From contig JAFTXO010000004.1 of NCBI GenBank assembly GCA_017461765.1, positions 1-64,000 of the forward strand: a stretch of DNA of 64,000 nucleotides, written 5' to 3'. Below the pieces are notes generated by a model. The model was not told the origin of the DNA. It did not search any database and saw only the letters and a program-made list of their open reading frames with translations. Within the stretch, counting starts at the first letter, position 1, and each line of letters starts with the position of its first letter. Shown here in pieces: positions 23,883 through 32,326 of the stretch. The position numbers were made by a program, and so were the translations under genes. This stretch comes from Clostridia bacterium (GTDB taxonomy: Bacteria > Bacillota > Clostridia > Oscillospirales > CAG-272).

Positions 23883-25817
23883 TCAGTGTATACGTTCACC
23901 GTTAGGCGTGTCATTATCAAGGAAAACAACTCTTACAGTTTCCTCTCCCGATGCCAAAAGCATACCTTGACTCTCTATACCGCAAAGCTTAGCAGGAGCA
24001 AGATTTGCAACGAGAACGATCTTTTTACCGATAAGCTCCTCAGGCTCGTAAAATTTCGCAATACCCGAAACAACCTGACGCTTTTCATATCCGAGATCTA
24101 CCTGAAGCTTCAAGAGCTTTTTCGCCTTTGGTATCTTTTCACATTCTATGATCTGCGCACTGCGAAGCTCCACCTTTGCAAAATCGTCAATTCCGATCTG
24201 AGCACAGCCCTCGGGCTTTTCAGCCTTTTTAGCTTCCGCTTCCTTCGCCTCACGCTCCTTTTCAATCTGCTCAAGAAGCGCCTTTTCGTCTATTCTTGCA
24301 AAGAGGATCTTGTTCTCGCTAACCTCTTTTCCACTCTGAAGCTTACCGAATACAATATCATCATACGAGGTTATATCCGTATTGAGCATATCAAAAATAG
24401 CCTCACAGGTAGCAGGAATAAACGGACTTAAAAGAACAGCGCCTATTCTTATAGCCTCTAAAAGATTGTATATAACGGTTTGAAGTCTGGGCATGGTCTC
24501 CTCGCTCTTTGCCAAGATCCAAGGGGTAGTTTCGTCAATATATTTGTTAGCGCGGCTGAGCATCGTGAAAATTTCTGCAACCGCATCGGATATTCTGTAA
24601 TCGTCCATAAGCTCGCAAACCTTTGTGTAAGCGGTAGCGCAAGCCTCCTTAAGCTCGATATCGATATCCTCCTCAGTGCAGGGAGTCGGAATTACGCCGT
24701 TAAAATATTTTTTGGTCATAGCAATAGTACGGCTAACCAAATTTCCGAGATTGTTTGCAAGATCCATATTATAGCGCGCGATAACAGACTCATATGTTAT
24801 GCTTCCGTCGTTTGCATAAGGCATTTCGGCAAGAGCGTAATATCTCACGCCGTCAACACCGAATTTTTCAGCAAGCTCGTCAGCGTAAACTACGTTTCCT
24901 CTTGATTTTGACATCTTGTCAACGCCAAACTTGAACCACGGATGAGCGAATACCTTTTTAGGCAGCGGAAGATCAAGAGCCATCAGCATAATAGGTAAAT
25001 AGATCGAGTGAAATCTTACGATATCCTTACCGATAATGTGAACGTCGGCAGGCCAGTATTTTTGGAAAAGCTCCGGCTGAACCTCGTTATCCGGGTCGTA
25101 GCCGAGACCTGTTACGTAGTTAAGAAGAGCGTCGATCCAAACGTAGATTACGTGCTTGGGATCGAAATCAACTGGAATTCCCCATTTAAAGGACGTTCTT
25201 GAAACACAAAGATCCTGAAGGCCGGGCTTTAGAAAGTTATTTACCATCTCGTTCTTACGGCTTTCGGGCTGAATAAATTCGGGATGCTCCTCAATGTGCT
25301 TCATAAGTCTGTCAGCATAGTTGCTCATCTTGAAGAAGTAAGCCTCCTCGCTTGCCTTAGTTACCTCACGTCCACAGTCGGGACATTTACCGTCAACGAG
25401 CTGAGTTTCAGTGAAGAACGATTCGCACGGAGTGCAGTACCAGCCCTCGTAAGAGCCCTTGTAGATATCACCCTTGTCGTAGAGCTTTTTGAATATATGT
25501 CCTACTGCGGTTTCGTGATAATCGTCTGTCGTACGGATAAAATGATCGTGAGAGGAGTTCATAAGCCCCCAAATACCCTTTATGATATCGGAAACGTTAT
25601 CAACATACTGCTTCGGCGAGATGCCTGCATCCTTTGCAAGATTTTCGATCTTCTGACCGTGCTCGTCAGTACCTGTCATAAAACGAACATCATAGCCCCT
25701 TTGTCTTTTATATCTTGCATAAGCATCTGCCATAATGATCTCGTATGTGTTACCGAAATGAGGCTTGCCTGATGCGTATGCAATAGCTGTTGTCATATAA
25801 AATTTTTTCTTTCCCAT
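23883..25817 (-). CDS. metG: Methionyl-tRNA synthetase
   Basis: A 644-residue class I synthetase charging tRNA-Met. The HIGH-type motif is HFGN in YASGKPHFGNTYE, and the zinc knuckle is CTPCESFF...KCPDCGREV. KMSKSRGNVV is the second ATP motif near residue 300, and the anticodon-binding helical domain follows. The C-terminal 110 residues (from DDFAKVELRSAQIIECEKIP) form the EMAPII/Trbp111-like tRNA-binding OB fold that dimerises the enzyme. A lysine/glutamate-rich linker (EKEREAKEAEAKKAEKPEG) joins the two. The gene starts 11 bases after the nagA stop, so the two are co-transcribed. No T-box leader is present in front of either gene. Confidence 0.96.
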   Translation of the reverse strand: MGKKKFYMTTAIAYASGKPHFGNTYEIIMADAYARYKRQRGYDVRFMTGTDEHGQKIENLAKDAGISPKQYVDNVSDIIKGIWGLMNSSHDHFIRTTDDYHETAVGHIFKKLYDKGDIYKGSYEGWYCTPCESFFTETQLVDGKCPDCGREVTKASEEAYFFKMSNYADRLMKHIEEHPEFIQPESRKNEMVNNFLKPGLQDLCVSRTSFKWGIPVDFDPKHVIYVWIDALLNYVTGLGYDPDNEVQPELFQKYWPADVHIIGKDIVRFHSIYLPIMLMALDLPLPKKVFAHPWFKFGVDKMSKSRGNVVYADELAEKFGVDGVRYYALAEMPYANDGSITYESVIARYNMDLANNLGNLVSRTIAMTKKYFNGVIPTPCTEEDIDIELKEACATAYTKVCELMDDYRISDAVAEIFTMLSRANKYIDETTPWILAKSEETMPRLQTVIYNLLEAIRIGAVLLSPFIPATCEAIFDMLNTDITSYDDIVFGKLQSGKEVSENKILFARIDEKALLEQIEKEREAKEAEAKKAEKPEGCAQIGIDDFAKVELRSAQIIECEKIPKAKKLLKLQVDLGYEKRQVVSGIAKFYEPEELIGKKIVLVANLAPAKLCGIESQGMLLASGEETVRVVFLDNDTPNGERIH

Positions 25818-25828
25818 GTCTTTTCTCC

Positions 25829-26986
25829 TTAGATAACTTTGTTTCCGCCCACATAGACGCTGTCTATTTCGGGGGAGGTTATATCATTAACTGCAATAAG
25901 ATCTGCACGATAGCACTTTTCAATTTTGCCGACAAAATCTGCATTGACCATTTTTGCGGGATTTACAGTTGCATATTTAAGCGCCTCGTTAAGCGTGATA
26001 TCGCAGAATTTCATCATATTTTTAACCGCTCTGAACATAGTGAGCGTGCTTCCGGCAAGTGTGCCGCTTGGAAGAACTATTGCGCGGCCATTTACAACAG
26101 TAACAGGCGAACCGGCAATAGTGTATTCTCCATCAGGCTCACCCGTGGCGCTCATAGAGTCGGTTATTAAAACAAGCTTATCCTTTGGCTTTGATTTGTA
26201 TGCCAGCTTCACAATAGCGGGATGAAGATGCTCGCCGTCAGCAATTATTTCCGCATAGGCCTCATCGGAGGTCAATGCACATACAGCCGCTCCGGGCATT
26301 CGATGGTGTACCTTTGTCATTGCATTGAATGTATGAGTAAATGAGCGGGCTCCGTTTTCAAGAGCTTTTTTTGCTTGTTCAAATGTAGCGTTTGTATGAG
26401 CTATACCGACAGTTGCACCAAGCTCACATACCTTTTCGGTAAATTCCTTTGATCCTTCAAGCTCGGGAGCGAGAGAGAAGTGAGCGGGAGGTGGCATCAT
26501 CGCAAGAGCAAGCTCGTTTGCCTCGTCTGCATTTGGAGAGGCTAAAAGCTCAGATGCGTGTGCGCCCTTCATCTGCGGATTTAAATACCTTCCCTCAAGA
26601 TGAGTGCCGAGTATATTTGCGCGAGCGTTTTTTTGATTCAGTCTGCATTGATTTATTGCAAAAATTGATTTGATATAGTTCGTTATCGTATCCGATGCAA
26701 GAGTAGCCATTATCGATGTTGTACCCATTTGAGCATATCTTAAGCACATAGCCTCGATGCTTTCTTCATTCACGAAATTGAAATCGTAGCCGCCGATACC
26801 GTGGGTATGAACGTCAACAAGACCGGGAATGAGATATTTTCCGCTCATGTCGATACATTCGCAATCAAGCGGAGCATCGGTTGTAATATCAACGATAAAG
26901 CCGTCCTCGCAAATTATATTCTTTTTTTCGAAAGCTTCCTTGTCGGAATTAAATACGCTTCCGTTCACAAAAGCGATTTTTTTCAT
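25829..26986 (-). CDS. nagA: N-acetylglucosamine-6-phosphate deacetylase
   Basis: A 385-residue NagA, which removes the acetyl group from GlcNAc-6-phosphate in amino-sugar use and cell-wall recycling. It shows the amidohydrolase metal motif VDVHTHGIGGYDFNF, the Glu-bearing GTHLEGRYLNPQMKGAH, the ligand IAHTNATFEQAKKA, SFTHTFNAMTKVHHRMPG, and catalytic Asp in LITDSMSATGEPDGEY. The Arg-Tyr in HLEGRYLNP replaces the common Pro-Phe, a modest deviation. No nagB gene is nearby. The gene starts a new transcript: a terminator at 27056-27077 precedes it, and an imperfect inverted repeat (27009-27031) in the leader could bind a regulator. Confidence 0.92.
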   Translation of the reverse strand: MKKIAFVNGSVFNSDKEAFEKKNIICEDGFIVDITTDAPLDCECIDMSGKYLIPGLVDVHTHGIGGYDFNFVNEESIEAMCLRYAQMGTTSIMATLASDTITNYIKSIFAINQCRLNQKNARANILGTHLEGRYLNPQMKGAHASELLASPNADEANELALAMMPPPAHFSLAPELEGSKEFTEKVCELGATVGIAHTNATFEQAKKALENGARSFTHTFNAMTKVHHRMPGAAVCALTSDEAYAEIIADGEHLHPAIVKLAYKSKPKDKLVLITDSMSATGEPDGEYTIAGSPVTVVNGRAIVLPSGTLAGSTLTMFRAVKNMMKFCDITLNEALKYATVNPAKMVNADFVGKIEKCYRADLIAVNDITSPEIDSVYVGGNKVI

Positions 26987-27008
26987 AAGAGTTACACCTC
27001 CATAAATA

Positions 27009-27031
27009 ACGCGAGTAATATATTCACGCGT
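27009..27031. promoter_or_regulatory. Imperfect inverted repeat in the nagA leader, possible operator
   Basis: ACGCG arms surround an AT-rich centre (ACGCGAGTAATATATTC...ACGCGT), just upstream of the nagA ribosome site. The symmetry is incomplete and no regulator gene is adjacent, so this is only a candidate. Confidence 0.3.
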
Positions 27032-27055
27032 AATTATATATATTTTAGCAGAAAA

Positions 27056-27077
27056 AAACTCCTATATCAAGGAGTTT
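27056..27077 (-). terminator. Terminator downstream of rsmI
   Basis: AAACTCCT (27056-27063) and AGGAGTTT (27070-27077) with a six-base loop. On the minus strand the stem is followed by a seven-base T run. Confidence 0.8.
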
Positions 27078-27096
27078 GTTTCAAAAAGTATTAAAT

Positions 27097-27984
27097 TTAT
27101 GAATTTATTTCCTTATAAACCTCGCTTTTCGGCAGATTTCTGTCCTTAGCGACCGCTTTTATGGCGTCCATCTTCTTCATTCCCGTGTCAATATAGTGCT
27201 GAGTATGCTCAGCAAGAGACATCTGCGCCCAGAAGGAGCTTTCAGCTACGGTTTGTTCGTCACAGCCTTCAACAACGAGAACGTATTCGCCTCTTGGCTC
27301 GTTCTCAACGTAATAGGATATAGCTCCCGATATAGTAGTTCTTATGATTTCCTCATTAAGCTTCGTAAGCTCACGGCAAAGTGAGATCTTCCTGTCCCCA
27401 AATGCCTCAAAAATATCCTCAAGTGTCTTTTTCAGCTTGTGCGGAGCTTCGTAAAAGATAGTTGTACGTCTATCATTTTTGATCTCGTTCAAGCGAGATG
27501 AGCGCTCGTTTTTATTAGTGCTTAAAAATCCCTCAAAGCAAAATCTTCCCGTCGAAAGTGCGGAAAGGGCAAGAGCATTCACGACCGCACAGCAGCCGGG
27601 AATAGAGGTTACGGTAACGTCGTTTTCAGCGCAAAGACGGACAAGATCCTCGCCCGGATCGCTTATCGCGGGAGTTCCCGCATCGGTCAAAAGCGCACAG
27701 CTCTCGCCGTTTTTGAGTCTTGCAAGAATGATCTCTCCACGCTCACGCTTGTTATGCTCAAAATAGCTTACCATTGATTTTGATATTCCAAAGTAAGAAA
27801 GAAGCTTGCCTGTGTTTCTTGTGTCCTCAGCGGCAATAAAATCGACCTCTCTTAAAACCTTGAGGGCACGTTCGCTCATATCGGAAAGATTTCCTATCGG
27901 AGTTGCCACCAAATACAAAACCCCGCCGATTATCGCGTTTTTATCCTCTCTTGAAACATTTTTTGATTTTATACTACTCATCAT
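27097..27984 (-). CDS. rsmI: 16S rRNA (cytidine-2'-O)-methyltransferase RsmI
   Basis: A 295-residue SAM-dependent methyltransferase of the tetrapyrrole-methylase fold that modifies C1402 of 16S rRNA. Signatures are LYLVATPIGNLSDMSERA near residue 23, FIAAEDTRNTGKLLSYF, LLTDAGTPAISDPGEDLV, and VTSIPGCCAVVNALALS with RFCFEGFLS. The C-terminal helical domain (about 235-295) is present. The start is either of two consecutive ATG codons (27984 or 27981), which overlap the last codons of the trmN6-like gene by about 11 bases, so translation is coupled. The same gene pair occurs as yabB-(yazA)-rsmI in Bacillus subtilis. Confidence 0.94.
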   Translation of the reverse strand: MMSSIKSKNVSREDKNAIIGGVLYLVATPIGNLSDMSERALKVLREVDFIAAEDTRNTGKLLSYFGISKSMVSYFEHNKRERGEIILARLKNGESCALLTDAGTPAISDPGEDLVRLCAENDVTVTSIPGCCAVVNALALSALSTGRFCFEGFLSTNKNERSSRLNEIKNDRRTTIFYEAPHKLKKTLEDIFEAFGDRKISLCRELTKLNEEIIRTTISGAISYYVENEPRGEYVLVVEGCDEQTVAESSFWAQMSLAEHTQHYIDTGMKKMDAIKAVAKDRNLPKSEVYKEINS

Positions 27985-28723
27985 CTGTCTCCAACCTGCA
28001 ATTTTCGTAAATTTTCTTATATCTGTCGGTGTATTCCTGCGTGCCGTCCTTGTAGATGAATATCGGCTCTCCGATGCTTGCCCCGCTCTTGCCGCCCAAT
28101 TTTGCGCAAACGAGCAAAAGACAGGGGGGAGTGGTTGAATTCGGGTATATAAAAGTCAGCTTTTTCGGCTCTAAATTGTTCTTTTTAAGTGCAAAGATAA
28201 GATCGGGAAGTCTATTCGGGCGGTACACCGTATAAAAGTTTCCACCGTGCTTCAAAAGTCTTTTGGCGCAAGCGCAAAAATCATCAATATCGCCACACAC
28301 CTCGTGCCTTGCAATGTTTTTTTCGATACTTTCATTTGCTTTTCCCGAGCTCGTTTTCATATATGGAGGATTTGAAAAAACAAAATCCACCTCACCCTCC
28401 GTATCAGCAGGAGTACAATCGGTAACGTTTTTATTTATTACGGTAAGCTTTTCGTCAAATCCGTTGAGCTCTGCGTTTCGGTGCGAAAGCTCCGCAAACT
28501 CATTTTGAACCTCAATTCCGTACACGTGTCGGCACTTTTCTTTAGAAATGGCAAGTAAAGAAACGACACCGCTGCCAAGCCCCAGCTCAACACCTCTTAG
28601 CTTGCTCCGCTTTGGCAGAGAAGCCGCTAAAAGATACGCATCCGTACCGAAGGTAAGCCCATTTACTTTCTCAATGAGCTTCAAATTTTCGTTAATATTG
28701 TTTATTCTTTCGTCTTTGTTCAT
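27974..28723 (-). CDS. tRNA1(Val) adenine-37 N6-methyltransferase-like protein
   Basis: A 249-residue class I methyltransferase related to TrmN6/YfiC and Bacillus YabB. The SAM site is GVELGLGSGVVSLLA near residue 45. The N6-adenine-type catalytic motif is NPPY in DFVFSNPPYMK near residue 115. The opening pattern VNGLTFGTDAYLLAAS is family-specific. The ATG at 28723 is preferred because CGGAG precedes it at good distance; an in-frame upstream start would run through the ferredoxin terminator hairpin. The stop codon is TAG and overlaps rsmI. The target (A37 of tRNA-Val) is inferred from family, not shown here. Confidence 0.85.
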   Translation of the reverse strand: MNKDERINNINENLKLIEKVNGLTFGTDAYLLAASLPKRSKLRGVELGLGSGVVSLLAISKEKCRHVYGIEVQNEFAELSHRNAELNGFDEKLTVINKNVTDCTPADTEGEVDFVFSNPPYMKTSSGKANESIEKNIARHEVCGDIDDFCACAKRLLKHGGNFYTVYRPNRLPDLIFALKKNNLEPKKLTFIYPNSTTPPCLLLVCAKLGGKSGASIGEPIFIYKDGTQEYTDRYKKIYENCRLETDDE

Positions 28724-28742
28724 AAAATACTCCGATAAACAA

Positions 28743-28770
28743 CAACGGAATTGCCAAAGCAATTCCGTTG
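28743..28770 (-). terminator. 12-bp stem terminator after the ferredoxin gene
   Basis: CAACGGAATTGC (28743-28754) pairs perfectly with GCAATTCCGTTG (28759-28770) around a four-base loop. The minus-strand tail is TTGTTTATC, so the U-tract is weak. Some read-through into the trmN6-like gene is likely because no other promoter is seen for it. Confidence 0.7.
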
Positions 28771-28787
28771 ACTGTTATGTAATTGAA

Positions 28788-28958
28788 TTATTCTTCAACA
28801 GGTGCGCCAACAGGACATGCGCCAGCACAAGAACCGCAAGAAATGCATTCATCAGCGTTGATAACGTATTTTCCGTCGCCTTCTTCTATGCAAGAACAGG
28901 GACAAGCCTCTGCACATGCGCCGCAAGCGATGCAATCGTCTGTAATTTTGTATGCCAT
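28788..28958 (-). CDS. 2[4Fe-4S] ferredoxin with two extra cysteines
   Basis: A 56-residue clostridial-type ferredoxin encoded on the minus strand with a GGAGG-type ribosome site. Cluster I ligands are Cys9, Cys12, Cys15 and Cys19 plus Cys49 sharing; cluster II ligands are Cys39, Cys42, Cys45 and the crossing Cys19 in the usual arrangement. Unusually, the residues after Cys19-Pro20 are Cys21-Ser22-Cys23, where most relatives have Val-X-Ala. The ten cysteines therefore exceed the eight needed. The gene has its own promoter (28990-29017) and terminator, so it is expressed independently of the ricT and trmN6 genes around it. It is a likely electron carrier for enzymes such as NfnAB or the Fe-S flavin oxidoreductase. 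Confidence 0.9.
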   Translation of the reverse strand: MAYKITDDCIACGACAEACPCSCIEEGDGKYVINADECISCGSCAGACPVGAPVEE

Positions 28959-28989
28959 TTCAAAAAACCTCCGTAATATTTGTAATTAT

Positions 28990-29017
28990 ATTTTATCACA
29001 AAAAACAGATTTGTCAA
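28990..29017 (-). promoter_or_regulatory. Sigma-A promoter for the ferredoxin gene
   Basis: Minus-strand TTGACA (29017-29012), 16 bases, TAAAAT (28995-28990), about 30 bases upstream of the start codon at 28958. Confidence 0.75.
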
Positions 29018-29052
29018 TAAGATAATCAAAAATAATTTCACATAATGTGCAA

Positions 29053-29937
29053 TTATTCGCTATCATTAGAGCTTTCAGCCGATTTTTTCGACTTAGGAGC
29101 TTCCAAAACAGTCACATCATCGCGGTGATAGGTCTTTACAGTGTCGTTTATGCTAACCTTTACAAGACCGCGAAGGGGATTTGTTTCGGTTATTATTCCC
29201 GTGCCTTCAGGAGTTTTTACGGTAGAGTTTACGGGAGGGGTGAGCTTGGCTTCCTGAAGATAGGTATCGTATTCGTATCTCAGACAGCACATGAGTCTGC
29301 CGCACGCGCCTGATATTTTGGCGGAATTTAGCGAGAGATTTTGCTCCTTTGCCATTTTTATCGACACTTGGACGAAGTCGGGAAGAAATGACGAGCAGCA
29401 GAACTGACGTCCGCAAGTGGCGAGACCGCCCATGAATTTTGCTTCGTCTCTTATACCGATCTGGCGAAGCTCGATCCTCGTTTTGAACGTGCCTGCAAGA
29501 TCCTTTACAAGCTCGCGGAAATCTATTCTTCCGTCAGCTGTGAAATAAAATGTAAGCTTTGAGCAGTCAAAGGTATATTCAGCCTCAATAAGCTTCATCT
29601 CAAGCTCGTGAGCCTGGATCTTCTGCTGACAGATCCTTAAAGCCTCCTGCTCCTTGTGTTTGTTGTTTTCGTGTACCTTTATATCGTCTGCGGAAGCGGC
29701 TCTTATAACAGGCTTGAGCGGTTGAACGACATCCTTTGTGGGTATCATTTTATTAGCGGCGCATACCTTTCCGAATTCAACTCCTCGCGATGTTTCCACG
29801 ATTGCGTTTTCCGAAAGCTTGAATTTAATTTCGTTTGGAGCGAAATAGTATGTTTTTCCACCGTCCTTAAAGCATATACCAACGACCTCTGTAAAGGGAT
29901 TTTCGTTGATCTCGTTGTTGTTTGTTTCGTTTGGCAT
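29053..29937 (-). CDS. ricT: PSP1-domain protein RicT (YaaT)
   Basis: A 294-residue RicT/YaaT homologue. In Bacillus this protein works with RicA and RicF as an Fe-S complex that stimulates mRNA processing by RNase Y and affects sporulation and competence. The PSP1 core (about 60-200) contains FYFTADGRIDFRELVKDLA, RIELRQIGIRDEAK, and the cysteine-bearing GGLATCGRQFCCSSFLPDF and GACGRLMCCLRYE that form cluster ligands. Residues after 250 are polar and unstructured. It starts one base after the holB stop with its ribosome site inside holB, so the pair is an operon as in B. subtilis. A probable ricA lies at 58999-59394. Confidence 0.93.
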   Translation of the reverse strand: MPNETNNNEINENPFTEVVGICFKDGGKTYYFAPNEIKFKLSENAIVETSRGVEFGKVCAANKMIPTKDVVQPLKPVIRAASADDIKVHENNKHKEQEALRICQQKIQAHELEMKLIEAEYTFDCSKLTFYFTADGRIDFRELVKDLAGTFKTRIELRQIGIRDEAKFMGGLATCGRQFCCSSFLPDFVQVSIKMAKEQNLSLNSAKISGACGRLMCCLRYEYDTYLQEAKLTPPVNSTVKTPEGTGIITETNPLRGLVKVSINDTVKTYHRDDVTVLEAPKSKKSAESSNDSE

Positions 29938-29938
29938 T

Positions 29939-30928
29939 TCAATTACCTTTCTTTTTTGAATTTATCAGAATAGACATAAGCGTAACGTGTGTCGCTGTGT
30001 TTGAGTTAAGATCTTCGTTGGCTTCGAGCAGCGAATCGTACACGGCAAGAAGCTTTGACACGGAATACTTGTTTCCGATCTCTATAGGCTCAGCGCTTGA
30101 GGAGAAAAAGTAGAGCGGAGCGCCCTTGTCCTTCTTTAGAAGAATTATATCTCCGAGAGCGGTAACGCTAAGAGATATAAGCTCCTTTAAATTTTCCCTT
30201 GTTTGAGAAAATAAGGATGATATAAACACGATCGAGTCGGCATTGTTTTTCAAAACAGCCTTAACAAATTCAAGAGCGTTTTTGCGTAAAACCAACACAT
30301 CCTCGCTCTTTTTCTCATCAAGCATATCAAGAGCATAGCCAAGAGAGCCTGCCGATGATATAACTATTTCCATAAGCCTTTCATCACTTATAGAGGGGCG
30401 GACGTTCTCCTTGATATACGAAAATATCGTATCCCTGTCAAGAAGCTTCGTACGCATGATCTGAGCGCGTGAACGAATAGTTTCAAGAAGAGCTGATGAG
30501 TCCTTTGTAAGTAAAAAGAACACGACATTGGGTGGCGGCTCTTCGAGTGATATAAGCAAAGCGTTTTGCGCCTTTATATTCATTTTTTCCGTATCAAGAA
30601 GAATATATATCTTATAATCATATTCGGCGCTCGACTCATAAAGCTTTTGACGAAGCTCTCTTACTTGCTCGACCTTTGCTATTTCAAGAAAGCGGACATC
30701 CGCGCAGTTGTCGTTTAATACCTTTCTGCATGGCTGACATTTTCCGCAAGGAAGATCCCCCTCGCCGCTACAAAGAATCGCGGCGGCGGCAAGACGGGCG
30801 ACGGTTCGTTTTCCCGTACCGGAAGCACCCTCAATGATATAAGCGTGTGAAAAACGTTTTTCATAGATCGCTCTGCCAAGATTTTTCTTTATATCCTCGT
30901 TGCCGATAAGGCTTTCAAATATATTCAA
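29939..30928 (-). CDS. holB: DNA polymerase III delta-prime subunit
   Basis: A 329-residue clamp-loader subunit of the AAA+ family. Seen: NEDIKKNLGRAI at the N-terminus, Walker A GASGTGKRTVARLAA near residue 36, the four-cysteine zinc module CSGEGDLPCGKCQPC, a Walker B-like YKIYILLDTEKM, and the sensor segment NALLISLEEPPPNVVFFLLT with the TIRSRAQIM arginine finger. It is the first gene of a minus-strand unit with ricT and has a perfect consensus promoter (30970-30998). Normal length; confident. Confidence 0.93.
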   Translation of the reverse strand: MNIFESLIGNEDIKKNLGRAIYEKRFSHAYIIEGASGTGKRTVARLAAAAILCSGEGDLPCGKCQPCRKVLNDNCADVRFLEIAKVEQVRELRQKLYESSAEYDYKIYILLDTEKMNIKAQNALLISLEEPPPNVVFFLLTKDSSALLETIRSRAQIMRTKLLDRDTIFSYIKENVRPSISDERLMEIVISSAGSLGYALDMLDEKKSEDVLVLRKNALEFVKAVLKNNADSIVFISSLFSQTRENLKELISLSVTALGDIILLKKDKGAPLYFFSSSAEPIEIGNKYSVSKLLAVYDSLLEANEDLNSNTATHVTLMSILINSKKKGN

Positions 30929-30969
30929 AAACGAGCACCTCTTTTCAAAAACATTTTTCTACAACTATC

Positions 30970-30998
30970 ATTATAACAAATATTTTATACTATGTCAA
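30970..30998 (-). promoter_or_regulatory. Consensus sigma-A promoter for holB-ricT
   Basis: Minus-strand TTGACA (30998-30993) and TATAAT (30975-30970) with a 17-base spacer. Confidence 0.88.
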
Positions 30999-31109
30999 AT
31001 AAAATCGCAAATCAACTATTCAAATTTGTAATATTTTATATTAAAGAGCAAAAAAATAAGCCTTTTTTTATGCAAGATTGAGAAAAATTATGTATTTTTA
31101 AAAAAAGTC

Positions 31110-31138
31110 TTGAATATTATGGTAGTTTAGTTTATAAT
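31110..31138 (+). promoter_or_regulatory. Sigma-A promoter for gap
   Basis: TTGAAT (31110-31115), a 17-base spacer, TATAAT (31133-31138). The 65-base leader to the ATG contains only a CGGAGGA ribosome site; no riboswitch-like structure is evident. Confidence 0.8.
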
Positions 31139-31202
31139 ATATATTTGGTAGGGAAGGAATATTCCATACACAAAATTATTAAAATTCTCGGAGGAATTTA
31201 AA

Positions 31203-32222
31203 ATGTCAGTTAAAGTTGCAATCAACGGCTTTGGCCGTATCGGACGTCTTGCATTCAGACAGATGTTCGGAGCAGAGGGCTACGAAGTAGTAGCTATCAA
31301 CGATCTTACAAGCGCAAAAATGCTTGCACACCTTCTCAAATACGATACAGCACAAGGTAAATATGCTCTTGCTGATACCGTAACAGTTGATGAAGAAGCA
31401 AACAGCATCACAGTAGACGGAAAGACAATTAAGATCTACGCTGAAAAGGATGCTGCAAACTGTCCTTGGGGCGAGCTCGGAGTTGACGTAGTTCTTGAAT
31501 GCACAGGCTTCTACTGCTCCAAAGAAAAATCTATGGCTCACATCAACGCAGGCGCTAAGAAGGTAGTTATCTCAGCTCCCGCAGGCAAAGACCTCAAAAC
31601 TATCGTATTTAACGTAAACAACGAAACACTTTCAAAGGACGACCAGATCATTTCTGCTGCATCCTGCACAACAAACTGCCTCGCTCCTATGGCTAAGGCT
31701 CTTAACGATGCTTACGCTATCCAAAGCGGTATCATGACAACAGTTCATGCTTACACCGGCGACCAGATGATCCTTGACGGTCCTCACAGAAAAGGCGACC
31801 TCCGTCGTGCTCGTGCAGGCGCTCAGAACATCGTTCCTAACTCAACAGGCGCTGCAAAGGCTATCGGTCTTGTAATTCCTGAGCTCAACGGCAAGCTTAT
31901 CGGTTCTGCACAAAGAGTTCCTACCTGCACAGGTTCTACAACAATCCTCGTTGCAGTAGTTAAGGGCAAGGACGTAACTGTTGAATCTGTAAACGCAGCT
32001 ATGAAGGCTCAGACTTCCGAATCCTTCGGCTACAACACAGATGAGATCGTATCCTCTGACGTTATCGGTATGAGATACGGTTCACTCTTCGATGCAACAC
32101 AAACAATGGTTGCTAAGATTGACGATGACACATATCAGGTACAGGTAGTTGCTTGGTACGACAACGAAAACAGCTACACAAGCCAGATGGTTAGAACAAT
32201 TAAGTACTTCGCTGAAATCTAA
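31203..32222 (+). CDS. gap: Glyceraldehyde-3-phosphate dehydrogenase, NAD-dependent
   Basis: A full-length 339-residue GAPDH, the phosphorylating glycolytic enzyme. NAD is bound by [14 protein letters not shown] near residue 9. The active-site cysteine is in [12 protein letters not shown] near residue 154. The phosphate sites are in [14 protein letters not shown] sequence ([17 protein letters not shown]) and [20 protein letters not shown], and the C-terminal [15 protein letters not shown] is canonical. Codon use is visibly more biased than in the neighbours (many GCT, CTC, GTT and ACA codons), as expected for a highly expressed gene. It is monocistronic, ending at a strong terminator (32244-32269). 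No pgk or tpi gene follows. Confidence 0.97.
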   Translation: MSVKVAINGFGRIGRLAFRQMFGAEGYEVVAINDLTSAKMLAHLLKYDTAQGKYALADTVTVDEEANSITVDGKTIKIYAEKDAANCPWGELGVDVVLECTGFYCSKEKSMAHINAGAKKVVISAPAGKDLKTIVFNVNNETLSKDDQIISAASCTTNCLAPMAKALNDAYAIQSGIMTTVHAYTGDQMILDGPHRKGDLRRARAGAQNIVPNSTGAAKAIGLVIPELNGKLIGSAQRVPTCTGSTTILVAVVKGKDVTVESVNAAMKAQTSESFGYNTDEIVSSDVIGMRYGSLFDATQTMVAKIDDDTYQVQVVAWYDNENSYTSQMVRTIKYFAEI

Positions 32223-32243
32223 TTTAATAACAATAACCGACAA

Positions 32244-32269
32244 AATCCGACCGAAAGGTCGGATTTTTT
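32244..32269 (+). terminator. Strong terminator after gap
   Basis: AATCCGACC (32244-32252), GAAA tetraloop, GGTCGGATT (32257-32265), followed by TTTT. Confidence 0.92.
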
Positions 32270-32326
32270 CATTATTACTTGATTTTAGTGTATGTAAATG
32301 ATAAACTAAGAAAAAAGGAGGGAAAT

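Noticed and set aside
28783..29025. Plus-strand 80-residue open frame
   Set aside because: Complement of the ferredoxin gene, whose cysteine pattern, promoter and terminator are clear on the minus strand.
31139..31202. Riboswitch or T-box in the gap leader (also looked for ahead of nagA-metG and asnB)
   Set aside because: Leaders are short, without the stems, T-box sequence or terminator/antiterminator pairs expected.
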